NCBI GenBank assembly: GCA_964404765.1
Contig: CAYOLL010000068.1
Location: 1-30,472 of the forward strand
From: CAYOLL01 sp964404765 [NCBI: uncultured Gemmatimonadota bacterium]
GTDB lineage: Bacteria > 4572-55
Length of the DNA: 30,472 nucleotides
Direction: 5' to 3'
In this document: positions 23,303 through 30,472 of the stretch, in pieces
Position numbering within the stretch: position 1 is the stretch's first letter
How the letters are laid out: each line of letters opens with the position of its first letter
The notes under the pieces: generated by a model
Told to the model about the DNA's origin: nothing
The model's input: the letters and a program-made list of their open reading frames with translations, nothing else
The model's database searches: none
Translations under genes and position numbers: made by a program

Positions 23303-23452
23303 TATTCTCATTTAGGGTTAGAAGTTGCACTTCATGTCCCCGGCACTTTGTATCTGTTTGCCGAGTTCACCAGCGTCTTCAAGTTTTTCCGCACTTGTAA
23401 AGTCTGAGAAGTGCCGGGGACGTTTGTGCAAGAAATACTCTTAATCAGTATA
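23303..23452. mobile_element. Miniature inverted-repeat element, copy 2
   Basis: Left end GGGTTAGAAGTTGCAC (23315-23330) and right end GTGCAAGAAATACTCTTAAT (23427-23446) match the ends of the element at 9457-9609. The interior differs: GTCCCCGGCACTT (23336-23348) is mirrored by AAGTGCCGGGGAC (23409-23421). The rest of 23097-23460 holds the upstream region of the barrel gene and nothing else clear. Confidence 0.7.
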
Positions 23453-23460
23453 GTTCCGCG

Positions 23461-24057
23461 CTAACCCAAATTTGCTTCACACATGGCAAACACGGCATCC
23501 AGCACACCCAGCAGATCATTCGTATAGGTGGGAAAAGTGTACGGCCCGCCGGCATAAACCTGATTTGCCGGCGTCAGTTTGTAAAAATGCCATTCCGTGC
23601 CATTGGTGACGATACCGTGGACATCAATGTTGTAGCCGGCTTTTGCGTTCAGGATTTGGCAGGCTTTCATCTCTACCAGACATTGAGCCAGTCCCTTTTC
23701 AAAGTCATCTTTCTTGGCTTCCGAGATGCACAAGAACGGGCGCTTGAGATAAACCAACCGTTCGGAAATCAAATATTCGACCCGGCCGTTGCCAATATCG
23801 GTTTTAAGGGTCGCTTCTTTCCAGATCTTCAGCCGATTGCGTCGGCTGAGGGCTTCGCTTAAAATAGCATCAATCAGGACTTCTTTGCCGCTTTCCGAAT
23901 ACAGGGTGTCAAAGGCTTCCAGACGCTTAACATTTGTGTGAAAAACCGCGCTTGGCGTTAGTGGTTGCATGGAAATCTTCCATTCCAGCAGTTGCTGAAT
24001 GCCGACCAATTCAAATGCTTCATTTAATTTGTAGCGATTAAAGGCTTTTCGTTCCAT
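23461..24057 (-). CDS. PD-(D/E)XK nuclease-like protein
   Basis: 198 residues from the ATG at 24057-24055, preceded by AAAGGTGG. An upstream in-frame ATG at 24159 gives 34 further residues that look like translated leader. The core VEYLISERLVYLKRPFLCIS, then EAKKDDFEKGLAQCLVEM, fits a restriction-endonuclease-like fold: the E-x-K in SEAKKDD is the catalytic signature, an upstream acidic residue lies in TDIGNGRVEYL, and the conserved helix follows. GIVTNGTEWHFYKL resembles the last strand of the fold. Members of this group are mostly uncharacterised and occur as single genes in cyanobacteria and other lineages. Whether it cuts DNA is untested; no methylase or partner is adjacent. Confidence 0.72.
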   Translation of the reverse strand: MERKAFNRYKLNEAFELVGIQQLLEWKISMQPLTPSAVFHTNVKRLEAFDTLYSESGKEVLIDAILSEALSRRNRLKIWKEATLKTDIGNGRVEYLISERLVYLKRPFLCISEAKKDDFEKGLAQCLVEMKACQILNAKAGYNIDVHGIVTNGTEWHFYKLTPANQVYAGGPYTFPTYTNDLLGVLDAVFAMCEANLG

Positions 24058-24306
24058 AGGTTGCCACCTTTCTTCTTTCTTCGGATTCGATATGGCAGTA
24101 TGTCTTTGATAGAAATGACTGACTGCGTATAAGTTACAGGATTTTGCCGCCTTTGGCAATGGTTTTGGCAGTAGCGCTACGGTCTTGATCGGATATGCGC
24201 CGAACCATTTGCCGGCGTCTCCCGATCTGAAACTGTCTGCAGCGAACCAAAATGCAACGTGTCTTTACACCTTACTTTAAGCAATGCGTCTATCCTGCCT
24301 TTTTGC

Positions 24307-24335
24307 TTGACGACCCAAACGGGCTGTGCTATAAT
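24307..24335 (+). promoter_or_regulatory. Sigma-70-type promoter of the vWA/cohesin gene
   Basis: TTGACG (24307-24312), 17-base spacer, TATAAT (24330-24335). Transcription would start near 24342, leaving a leader of about 48 bases with GGAGG before the ATG at 24390. The remaining 24058-24306 of this divergent gap shows no other clear signal. Confidence 0.8.
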
Positions 24336-24389
24336 CAATTATGAATTACCAAATTACGAATTGCCCCATTTAAGTTACGGAGGATTGTT

Positions 24390-27300
24390 ATGCTGCGAGC
24401 CAGGAATGTTATGATTGTTTTACTTCTGCTGCTGATGAGTATGGTCAGTGTTGCGTCGGCGCAAACTTTGAGCATCACCCAGATCGATCCGTCGGAATTT
24501 CCCGATGAAATTGATACCTTTGTCCGGCTGGTGGATGCCGGCGGCCAAGTCATCAGCGGTAAAGTCAAACGGGATTTTACGGTGACCGAGAACGGCGTGC
24601 CCGTGCCGCGCTACGATGTGATTCCGGCCAATGAAAGCGGCGAAAGCGTCAACTGGGCGCTGGTGATTGACAATAGCGGCAGCATGATCGGCGACCGGCT
24701 GAACGCGACCAAGCTGGCCGCCCACGCCTTTATCGACGATATGCGCCCCGGCGACCGCGCCTCCATTGTCCGCTTTAGCGACCGGGCGGAAGTTTTACAG
24801 GGCTTGACACAGTACAAGGCATTACTGCATCGCGCCGTCAACAACCTGACGGCCAACGGCGTTACGGCCTTGTATGACGGCTGCTACCTGGGTTTGCAGC
24901 AATTGGCGACGGCCACCCGCCCGCGCGCGGTCATCATCCTTTCCGACGGGAATGACAGCGGGGTCAGCCGGCGGACGCTGGCCGAAGTTATCGGCATTGC
25001 CGGCCAGGATTCGCTGGGCATCCCATGTTATACCATCGGTTTGGTTGTGCCTGATCCGGCCCCTTTGCAAACCATCGCCACCAGCACGCAGGCCGAGTAT
25101 ATTAATGTGGCCAATCCAACATTACTGCCCGATATTTATCTGCGTATCTCGCAATCCATTCGTTCGCAGTATCAAGTGACGTTCGCCTCACCCAATCGCA
25201 ACTTTGACGGCACAACCCGCACCGTGCGAATCACTTACAATCATGCGCCATTCCCCTTTGACGAGGTGCAGTACGTGGTCGATCAGGCCCCGCGTATTGT
25301 TCGGACGCCGGCGACTATTACGCTGAGCAATTCGATTCAGCAGGCCGGCACACCGTTTACCATCAGCGCCGAAATCACGGATAATGTGCGGGTGGCCGGG
25401 GCGTTCCTTTATTATCGCACCACGCCCGCGCCGGGTATCAATACGCCTTATTCCGATCCGCGCGGGATGCAGGCCGGGGCCGCTAACATCTACTCGGCCG
25501 TCATTCCGTCAGAAATTAGCCTGCCTTTTGGCAGCACAGCCTATGCGGTTGACTACTATTTGGAAGCAACTGACGGTAGATTGACATCCCAGAGCCCACG
25601 TCTGGGGCCGCAAAGCTTCCCATGGCAAATTCCGATTTTTCCCAATCAATACCCGATTTTGACCCACACGCCGGTGGAAAAATCCGGCGTCGGCTTGCCG
25701 GTGCCGATCCGCTGCGTTGCCCGTGACACGACCAATATTATTGAAGGTGTGTCGCTCTTTTATCGTCGCGGCGACAACATTTTTTATGTTGAGATTGAGA
25801 TGACGCATTTGGGCAATAACGAATGGCTGGGTACGATTCCCGGTTCGGAAATGACCACAACCGGTATTGATTATTGGATTGTCGCTAATGACAACTACGG
25901 CTTGCGGGCGTTTTCGCCGGCCGATCGCAGTTTCTGGCACATCCTGCCCGGCGGCGAGCCCGGCCCGATCAACCTGACCGCCGACAGCGGCAACAATGGC
26001 AATGTCCCGCTGCGCTGGACTGCGCCGACCGCCCATCGCGTGTTGAGCTACAATGTTTATCGTTCGACCAGCGCGACCGGCAATTTTATCAAAATCGCCG
26101 GAAACGTCATGACGACCAATTATACCGACGAAACTGCCATCAACGATGTCACCTATTGGTATTATGTGACGGCCCTCTACGAAGCGCCGGATGGCGAAAG
26201 TCTGCCGTCCAATATTGCCGAGGCCACACCCGGCATTCGCGGCGACGTCATTGTCATCATCCCGAATGTGCGCGGCATTCCGGGCGATTCTGTGGTCGTG
26301 CAGATTAACGTGAATAACAGCCGCAATGTGGCCGGCGGCAGTTTCACCATCAGCTACTGCCCCAGCTTTTTGACACCGACTTCGGTGCGGCGCGGCGGTT
26401 TGTTGGCCAATGCCTTTTTTGATTCACGAATTGAGACGGTCAATAATGCCGTCCGCTTTTCTTTTAGTCAAAGCGGCGCATTATCGGGAGCGGCCGGAAC
26501 GCTGGCCGAAATCACCTTCCGTGTCAGCGCTGATGCCGTGCTGGGTTCGACGTGCACAATTACGGCCCCGCGCGCCGAAATGTACAATATTGACGGCAAT
26601 GCCCTGCGGGTCGGCGTCCAGACCGGCATTGTTTCGCTCGGCTCCAAGGGCGATGTAAACGGCGACGGACGGATCAATTCCGCCGATGCCATCTTGACCC
26701 TGCGCCTGGCGGTGGACGATCCGAATTATCGCCCGCTCGACCGCGCCTATCAACTCTGGGCCGCGGAAGTGGACGGCACGGACACCGGCAACGACCGCCT
26801 GCCCGATGCCTTTGACGCCACGCTGATTTTGCGTGTTGACGTGGGTTATATGGTCGTTATTCCCAAAGAGCCGCGGTTAAAAGTCGGGCAGCAACAGCAA
26901 TTTTTGGTTTTGGGCGGGCAGCCGCCGTATGAATGGTCGTTCAGCCAGGCCGGTGTCGGCGTCATTACTTCGACCGGCTTAATGACCGCCACCGGGCCGG
27001 GCATCGTCCAGGTACGGGCAAAGGACGCCCAGAATCGCACGGATGCCACGCGGAACATTTCCGTCACCGTCACCCGCGCCGATGACGCCGTGCCGCGTCC
27101 TGAGCCTGTCGAAGGGCAGCAAGCCGAGCCGGCCTACTATCGGCTCGAAGCCGAACGCGTTAATGGCCAAACGGTCATCACCGTTTATTTGAGCGCGGCG
27201 CAACGAGTCACCAGCGGTCTGTTTGAATTGCGCTATGATCCGGCTCACACGTTGAACGATTTGGAAGCCGGTGAGTTGCTGGCCGGCAGTCTGTTCCGGG

Positions 27301-27794
27301 CCAACGTAGCCGAGTCGGGCGTGATTCGGGCGGCTTTTGCCGGTCCGACAGCGGCTAATATTGCCACCGGGGCGGCGTTAAAACTCTATTTTAAAGAGGA
27401 TGTGACGGCAGCGGCGCTCGACATCCGGAATCTGTCGCTGACGGACGAAAGCGGCGCCATCATCCCGGCCTTGCCCGACGAAGCCCTGGACACGCAACCG
27501 GATGAAACCGACGGCCTGCCCACATTCCTCGCGGCCAACTATCCCAACCCGTTTGGCGGCCAGACGACGGTGCGTTTCGGCATAGCCTCCCGCCAGCACG
27601 TTGAGTTGGCCGTCTACAATCTGGCCGGTCAAAAGGTCAAGACACTGGTCTCGCAGCCGTTAGACGCCGGCAGTCATAGCCTCACCTGGGACGGCCGCGA
27701 CGAGGCCGGTCAAACCGTAGCCAGCGGCGTCTACTTGTATCAACTGAAGACGAATCGCGAAGCATTGACCCGGCGTTTGGTGTTAATGCGCTAA
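24390..27794 (+). CDS. Secreted multidomain protein: vWA, FN3, cohesin, dockerin, Ig-like, FlgD-like C-terminus
   Basis: 1134 residues. Signal peptide 1-24 (ending VASA). vWA domain about 88-270 with the MIDAS motif DNSGS at 94-98 and ILSDGNDSG. Beta-rich segments with repeated YYR/FYRR strands span 300-515. An FN3 domain starts near 523 (PGPINLTADSG). A cohesin-like domain spans about 618-750, followed by a dockerin-like segment 753-820 with the calcium loop DVNGDGRINSADAI. An Ig-like domain spans 820-903 and a second cohesin-like region 915-1030. The C-terminus from 1047 holds NYPNPFGGQTTVRFG and ends GVYLYQLKTN...RRLVLMR, as in type IX-sorted or FlgD-like modules. It is probably exported and surface-bound or released, with adhesive or scaffold roles. 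GGAGG precedes the ATG. A PRPEPVEGQ segment is encoded by a dispersed repeat. Confidence 0.87.
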   Translation: MLRARNVMIVLLLLLMSMVSVASAQTLSITQIDPSEFPDEIDTFVRLVDAGGQVISGKVKRDFTVTENGVPVPRYDVIPANESGESVNWALVIDNSGSMIGDRLNATKLAAHAFIDDMRPGDRASIVRFSDRAEVLQGLTQYKALLHRAVNNLTANGVTALYDGCYLGLQQLATATRPRAVIILSDGNDSGVSRRTLAEVIGIAGQDSLGIPCYTIGLVVPDPAPLQTIATSTQAEYINVANPTLLPDIYLRISQSIRSQYQVTFASPNRNFDGTTRTVRITYNHAPFPFDEVQYVVDQAPRIVRTPATITLSNSIQQAGTPFTISAEITDNVRVAGAFLYYRTTPAPGINTPYSDPRGMQAGAANIYSAVIPSEISLPFGSTAYAVDYYLEATDGRLTSQSPRLGPQSFPWQIPIFPNQYPILTHTPVEKSGVGLPVPIRCVARDTTNIIEGVSLFYRRGDNIFYVEIEMTHLGNNEWLGTIPGSEMTTTGIDYWIVANDNYGLRAFSPADRSFWHILPGGEPGPINLTADSGNNGNVPLRWTAPTAHRVLSYNVYRSTSATGNFIKIAGNVMTTNYTDETAINDVTYWYYVTALYEAPDGESLPSNIAEATPGIRGDVIVIIPNVRGIPGDSVVVQINVNNSRNVAGGSFTISYCPSFLTPTSVRRGGLLANAFFDSRIETVNNAVRFSFSQSGALSGAAGTLAEITFRVSADAVLGSTCTITAPRAEMYNIDGNALRVGVQTGIVSLGSKGDVNGDGRINSADAILTLRLAVDDPNYRPLDRAYQLWAAEVDGTDTGNDRLPDAFDATLILRVDVGYMVVIPKEPRLKVGQQQQFLVLGGQPPYEWSFSQAGVGVITSTGLMTATGPGIVQVRAKDAQNRTDATRNISVTVTRADDAVPRPEPVEGQQAEPAYYRLEAERVNGQTVITVYLSAAQRVTSGLFELRYDPAHTLNDLEAGELLAGSLFRANVAESGVIRAAFAGPTAANIATGAALKLYFKEDVTAAALDIRNLSLTDESGAIIPALPDEALDTQPDETDGLPTFLAANYPNPFGGQTTVRFGIASRQHVELAVYNLAGQKVKTLVSQPLDAGSHSLTWDGRDEAGQTVASGVYLYQLKTNREALTRRLVLMR
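27098..27116. repeat. Dispersed CCTGAGCCTGTCGAAGGG repeat inside coding sequence
   Basis: The stretch reads in frame as RPEPVEG between the Ig-like and second cohesin-like domains of the secreted vWA protein. CCTTCGACAGGCTCAGG-type sequences are widely scattered in bacterial genomes. This one has been tolerated as linker. Confidence 0.65.
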
Positions 27795-27816
27795 GATTCA
27801 TGGGAAATGATATTGA

Positions 27817-27877
27817 AACCTTGCGAAGGCTTAATTTGAAGTCCGCATATTTTGTGCGCCGAAGCCTTCGCAAGGTT
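27817..27877. repeat. Inverted repeat AACCTTGCGAAGGCTT
   Basis: AACCTTGCGAAGGCTT (27817-27832) is exactly mirrored by AAGCCTTCGCAAGGTT (27862-27877) around a 29-base loop. Short flanking segments GGAAAT / ATTTCC also pair. REP-like palindrome just after the vWA gene. Confidence 0.8.
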
Positions 27878-27917
27878 GGATTTCCAGGCTTGTTGAAAAT
27901 GCAATCCTGTTTCAAGC

Positions 27918-27960
27918 AAAACGGCATCGAATTTGATTGACACGATGCCGTTTTTGTTTT
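27918..27960 (+). terminator. Rho-independent terminator of the vWA/cohesin gene
   Basis: AAAACGGCATCG (27918-27929) pairs with CGATGCCGTTTT (27943-27954), followed by a T-rich tail TTTTTGTTTT. Confidence 0.9.
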
Positions 27961-27971
27961 ATACATCTTTA

Positions 27972-28080
27972 GTGTGACGACCCTAAGGGTTTTGCATTTT
28001 AACCCTTAGGGTCTGGCCTCCTCAGAACACTCTAAGGGTTGAAGAGCAAAACCCTTAGGGTGAACTTATCCAAAGTTATC
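27972..28080. repeat. Double-hairpin repeat (CCCTAAGGG), copy 2, inverted
   Basis: Reverse complement of 9299-9416 with a few substitutions and a short length change near the 27972 end. Hairpins lie at 27980-28012 and 28029-28061; the second has one arm changed to ACTCTAAGGG. It lacks the outer AGGAACGTC ends of copy 1. It stands 32 bases before the ATPase gene start and may form structure in its leader. Confidence 0.8.
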
Positions 28081-28112
28081 TTTGAATTTTTCAGGTTAAA
28101 AAGGAGTATGCG

Positions 28113-29480
28113 ATGAATCTGTCATCGAGCATATACAAAAAAGCCCACTCGCTTGCTGAAATTGATAATTCCGTGCGGCTGGACGTGCCAATCAACGCCG
28201 ATCACGAGTTTTTTACGGATTTCTCCGATGTCCGCGGCGATTTTGAGGATCGCACGATCTACAGATCGCTCAATGTCAGCACGACCACCTTTGCTTTTGA
28301 TGAAAAAGTAAATCGCTCCAACAAGCAAGCCATCTTTTTAGCCGGGATGCGCGGCTCCGGCAAAACTTCGGAATTAGCCAAAATCAGCCAAAAACTGCAC
28401 AATCCGAGCGCCTTTTTTTGTGTCGTTTGCAACCTTGACGATCAGGATAAAGGGCTTGACCTGAATAATATGGAATATATGGATATTCTGATCTTTCAAT
28501 TGGAGCGTCTTTTTGAAGACCTGCAGGCGGTCGGCGTAAGCCTCAACGAATCGGTGCTGGCCTCTTTGCAAGAATGGTTCGGTGAACGGGTCGAGGAAGT
28601 CAACAAAGTCATCAAAAAAGAAGGCGGCTTCGAGGTTGAGCTCAAAGCCGAGACCCCGTCCATTCTTAGCTTTCTCGGCGTCGCCGCCAAAATTAAAGCC
28701 AACCTGATGGGCAGCAAAGAAAATGCCGACAAAATCCGCACCGTTTTCAAGAATAACTTCACCGACTTTGCCCGCAAATTTAATGAATTCATCGAGCACG
28801 TCAACATCGGTTTGCGGCGGATGAACATCGCCAAAGAGCTGCTTTTTATTATCGACGGCCTGGAAAAAGTGTCCACAACGGCGATGCGGCAAAAGATTAT
28901 GATCGAGGAAAACAACCGCTTTAAACAGATCAAAACCTATACGATTTTCACCTTGCCCGTCGAATTGATGTCCAAAACCCAGGCGCTCTATGCCCAAAGC
29001 ATCAACGTTATTTCTTTCCCGTTCGTCAAACTGCGCGATCATAACGGCGAAATCATCGAACCGGCTGTGGCGCGGTTCATGCAGTTTGTCTATAAACGGA
29101 TTGATGAAAGCCTTTTTGACAGCCCGGAGACCGTGCGCAGAGCGATTCTGTTCGGCGGCGGCTCCCCGCGCGAACTGCTGCGGATTTTAGAATATGCCAG
29201 CATGTTTGCCGATGAAAATTCCGGGCGGATCGACTTAAATGCGTTGAATAAAGCCATCAAAAAATTGGCCGCCCAAACGTCGCAATACCTGACCGAGGAT
29301 GACCTTACCACGCTCAAAAGACTTAAAGAGGCCAATGCGCTGGGCGTTCCCGTCAGCTTCGATCCCAGCTTTCAAAAGCTGATGGAAGAATTGATCGTCT
29401 TTGAATATAATGACGGCACTTACAAACGCGTCAACCCATTGGTCGAAGCATCGGAATTGTACAAGCATTATGTCAAATAA
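28113..29480 (+). CDS. P-loop ATPase (STAND/AAA-like) of a two-gene module
   Basis: 455 residues. Walker A GMRGSGKT at 78-85, Walker B LLFIIDG at 243-249 with Asp248, and a C-terminal FGGGSPRELLRIL (347-359) like the GxP/arginine sensor region of STAND and MNS-type ATPases. The N-terminus has DFSDVRGDFEDRTIYRSLNV ahead of the P-loop. Residues 130-235 are a long charged helical insert. The C-terminal ~90 residues look winged-helix-like (EDDLTTLKRLKEANALG, then RVNPLVEASELYK). The protein is soluble, with no effector domain. AAGGAG precedes the ATG. Its last codons overlap the next gene by 11 bases, so the two are translationally coupled. Role not known; conflict or signalling is the best guess. 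Confidence 0.82.
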   Translation: MNLSSSIYKKAHSLAEIDNSVRLDVPINADHEFFTDFSDVRGDFEDRTIYRSLNVSTTTFAFDEKVNRSNKQAIFLAGMRGSGKTSELAKISQKLHNPSAFFCVVCNLDDQDKGLDLNNMEYMDILIFQLERLFEDLQAVGVSLNESVLASLQEWFGERVEEVNKVIKKEGGFEVELKAETPSILSFLGVAAKIKANLMGSKENADKIRTVFKNNFTDFARKFNEFIEHVNIGLRRMNIAKELLFIIDGLEKVSTTAMRQKIMIEENNRFKQIKTYTIFTLPVELMSKTQALYAQSINVISFPFVKLRDHNGEIIEPAVARFMQFVYKRIDESLFDSPETVRRAILFGGGSPRELLRILEYASMFADENSGRIDLNALNKAIKKLAAQTSQYLTEDDLTTLKRLKEANALGVPVSFDPSFQKLMEELIVFEYNDGTYKRVNPLVEASELYKHYVK

Positions 29481-30472
29481 CTATGCCGACGAGACCGCCC
29501 TGCTATTCCGCCTGTTGCGAACGGAAGCCTTTCGGTTTATCGTCATTCGCTACAATCACTTTTCGCTGATCGAGCGGCTTAAGGCCGATTTGCAAGCCCA
29601 TTTTCCCGACCGGCCGCTGCGCGAAATGGACGCCGCCGCCGGCGATGACCGCGAATGGATCGCCGCTTATTACAACCTGGGGCGCGGCTTTTTCATCCTT
29701 AAAAATTTTGACGACGCGCTAAAAGACGAAACCGACTTCCACGGTCGGGAAACGCCGGAAATCGAAACCCGAAATGAACGACGACGCGCCATTGTCGCCG
29801 AGCTCAATCTCCGCCGGGACACCCTGGCCCAATACCCCATTGCCCTGATCGTCTTAGTCACAACCCCCGAAGCCGCGTTTGCCAAAAAAATTCTGCGGAA
29901 AATGCCGGACTTGTGGTCGCTCCGCTCCCTGATCATGGATTTGCAGACCGATATCCCGACCCAAGACGCCGATGATCGTTATGCCCGCGACACCCAGAAT
30001 CTGCCCAAACCGGCCGAAGCCTTAAACCCCAAAGCCGCCGCCGAGTTGGACCGCTTGCTGGACTTGTTGCGCCGGACCCCGCCCGCCGAAACCGCCTACC
30101 GCCAAACCCTTTACCCCCAGATCGTCGCTTTGCAGATAGAAGCGGGCCGGTATCCGGACGCCCTCAGCCATTTGGACGCCTGGCAGGAAATTGCGCTGGA
30201 CACTGCCGCAATTTATTTGAACCGCGGCGATGTTTATCGCTTGACGGGTCAACTGACCGCGGCAACAAACCAATTTGAACAAGCCCTGACCCGCTATGAA
30301 AAAGCCGCGGAACCGCATAATGTCGCCGTCTGTTATGAGCGGCTGGGCTCCATTTATCAGGCGCAAGGAGATTTTGGCCGTGCCGCCGGCTTTTTTGAGA
30401 AGCGCAAAGATTTAGGTGAAGAATTGTATCGGGCCAATCCGCAGCGGGAAGACTTGAAAAACGGCTTAGCCA
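29470..30472 (+). CDS. Degenerate-STAND/TPR protein, partner of the ATPase (3' end cut by window edge)
   Basis: Open from the ATG at 29470 to the last base, 334 codons visible. The N-terminal ~190 residues (LLRTEAFRFIVIRYNHFSLI, QYPIALIVLVTTPEAAFAKK, MPDLWSLRSLIMDL) alternate hydrophobic strands and helices like a STAND-type P-loop fold but lack a GxxxxGK[ST] loop, suggesting an inactive STAND-like adaptor. From about 205 on there are TPR repeats (GRYPDALSHLDAWQEIALD, AAIYLNRGDVYRLTGQLTAA, NVAVCYERLGSIYQAQGDFG). The last visible residues, LYRANPQREDLKNGLA, are the start of the ANPQ-type TPR seen in long TPR arrays. Any effector domain would lie beyond the window. The start lies within the ATPase gene end (ATGTCAAATAA). 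Confidence 0.72.
   Translation, partial: MSNNYADETALLFRLLRTEAFRFIVIRYNHFSLIERLKADLQAHFPDRPLREMDAAAGDDREWIAAYYNLGRGFFILKNFDDALKDETDFHGRETPEIETRNERRRAIVAELNLRRDTLAQYPIALIVLVTTPEAAFAKKILRKMPDLWSLRSLIMDLQTDIPTQDADDRYARDTQNLPKPAEALNPKAAAELDRLLDLLRRTPPAETAYRQTLYPQIVALQIEAGRYPDALSHLDAWQEIALDTAAIYLNRGDVYRLTGQLTAATNQFEQALTRYEKAAEPHNVAVCYERLGSIYQAQGDFGRAAGFFEKRKDLGEELYRANPQREDLKNGLA

Noticed and set aside
24058-24159. 34-residue N-terminal extension of the PD-(D/E)XK-like protein
   Set aside because: AAAGGTGG sits directly before the ATG at 24057, inside the would-be extension, and the extension shows no domain features.
9299-28080. Composite transposon bounded by the inverted double-hairpin repeats
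   Set aside because: The bracketed 18.7 kb contains ordinary housekeeping and envelope genes, no transposase and no target duplication; the repeats are more likely independent copies.

Overview
The window is a Gram-negative-type bacterial chromosome segment of intermediate G+C with many small dispersed repeats. A secreted multidomain protein ends in a FlgD-like / type IX-style C-terminal module with an NYPNPF motif. There are also cohesin and dockerin modules, outer-membrane-type proteins and a PBP2/MreD wall-elongation pair. Together these fit an FCB-group lineage such as the Calditrichota, KSB1 or Zixibacteria assemblage. This is an inference; no rRNA or tRNA is visible to confirm it.

Layout. 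1-5362 (minus strand) is housekeeping: an AspT/YidE-type transporter running off the left edge, PBP2 (mrdA), MreD, and an isocitrate/isopropylmalate-type dehydrogenase with a clear terminator. 5471-8748 is visibly AT-rich and looks acquired: a large STAND (NB-ARC-like) NTPase with TPR repeats and a divergent stand-alone GTP cyclohydrolase II homologue, separated by a 153-bp MITE-like element with long terminal inverted repeats. 8885-9615 holds a small antitoxin-like gene, a fossil of the 5' end of an isocitrate-dehydrogenase-like gene, and two miniature repeat elements.

9616-16932 (minus strand) is the core of interest. A TerY-like vWA protein and a PP2C phosphatase overlap by 7 bp. A ParD/ParE-like toxin-antitoxin pair, a DUF1566/Lcl-domain protein, an AlbA_2/Schlafen-like protein and a second, almost identical Lcl-domain protein follow. 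The run ends in a Ser/Thr kinase with a zinc ribbon. Kinase, phosphatase and vWA protein form the known TerY-P triad; here the triad is split by a TA module and a duplicated, gene-converted pair of putative client or effector proteins.

17247-19769 (plus strand) encodes a CstB-like persulfide dioxygenase-rhodanese fusion and dTDP-glucose 4,6-dehydratase. A 255-bp tandem duplication straddles the convergent junction with the next genes. 20097-23096 (minus strand) is an envelope operon: a beta-barrel-like protein, a secreted TPR protein and a small secreted protein whose N-terminus has been invaded by a palindromic repeat. A heptanucleotide tandem array separates the first two. 23461-24057 encodes a PD-(D/E)XK-like protein. 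24390-27794 encodes a secreted vWA/FN3/cohesin/dockerin/FlgD-like protein behind a good sigma-70-type promoter. 28113-30472 starts a second conflict-type module: a P-loop ATPase translationally coupled to a TPR protein, incomplete at the right edge, whose N-terminus looks like a degenerate STAND domain.

Two copies of a ~110-bp double-hairpin repeat lie in opposite orientation at 9299-9416 and 27972-28080. Protein identities come from motifs read by eye; no homology search was possible.
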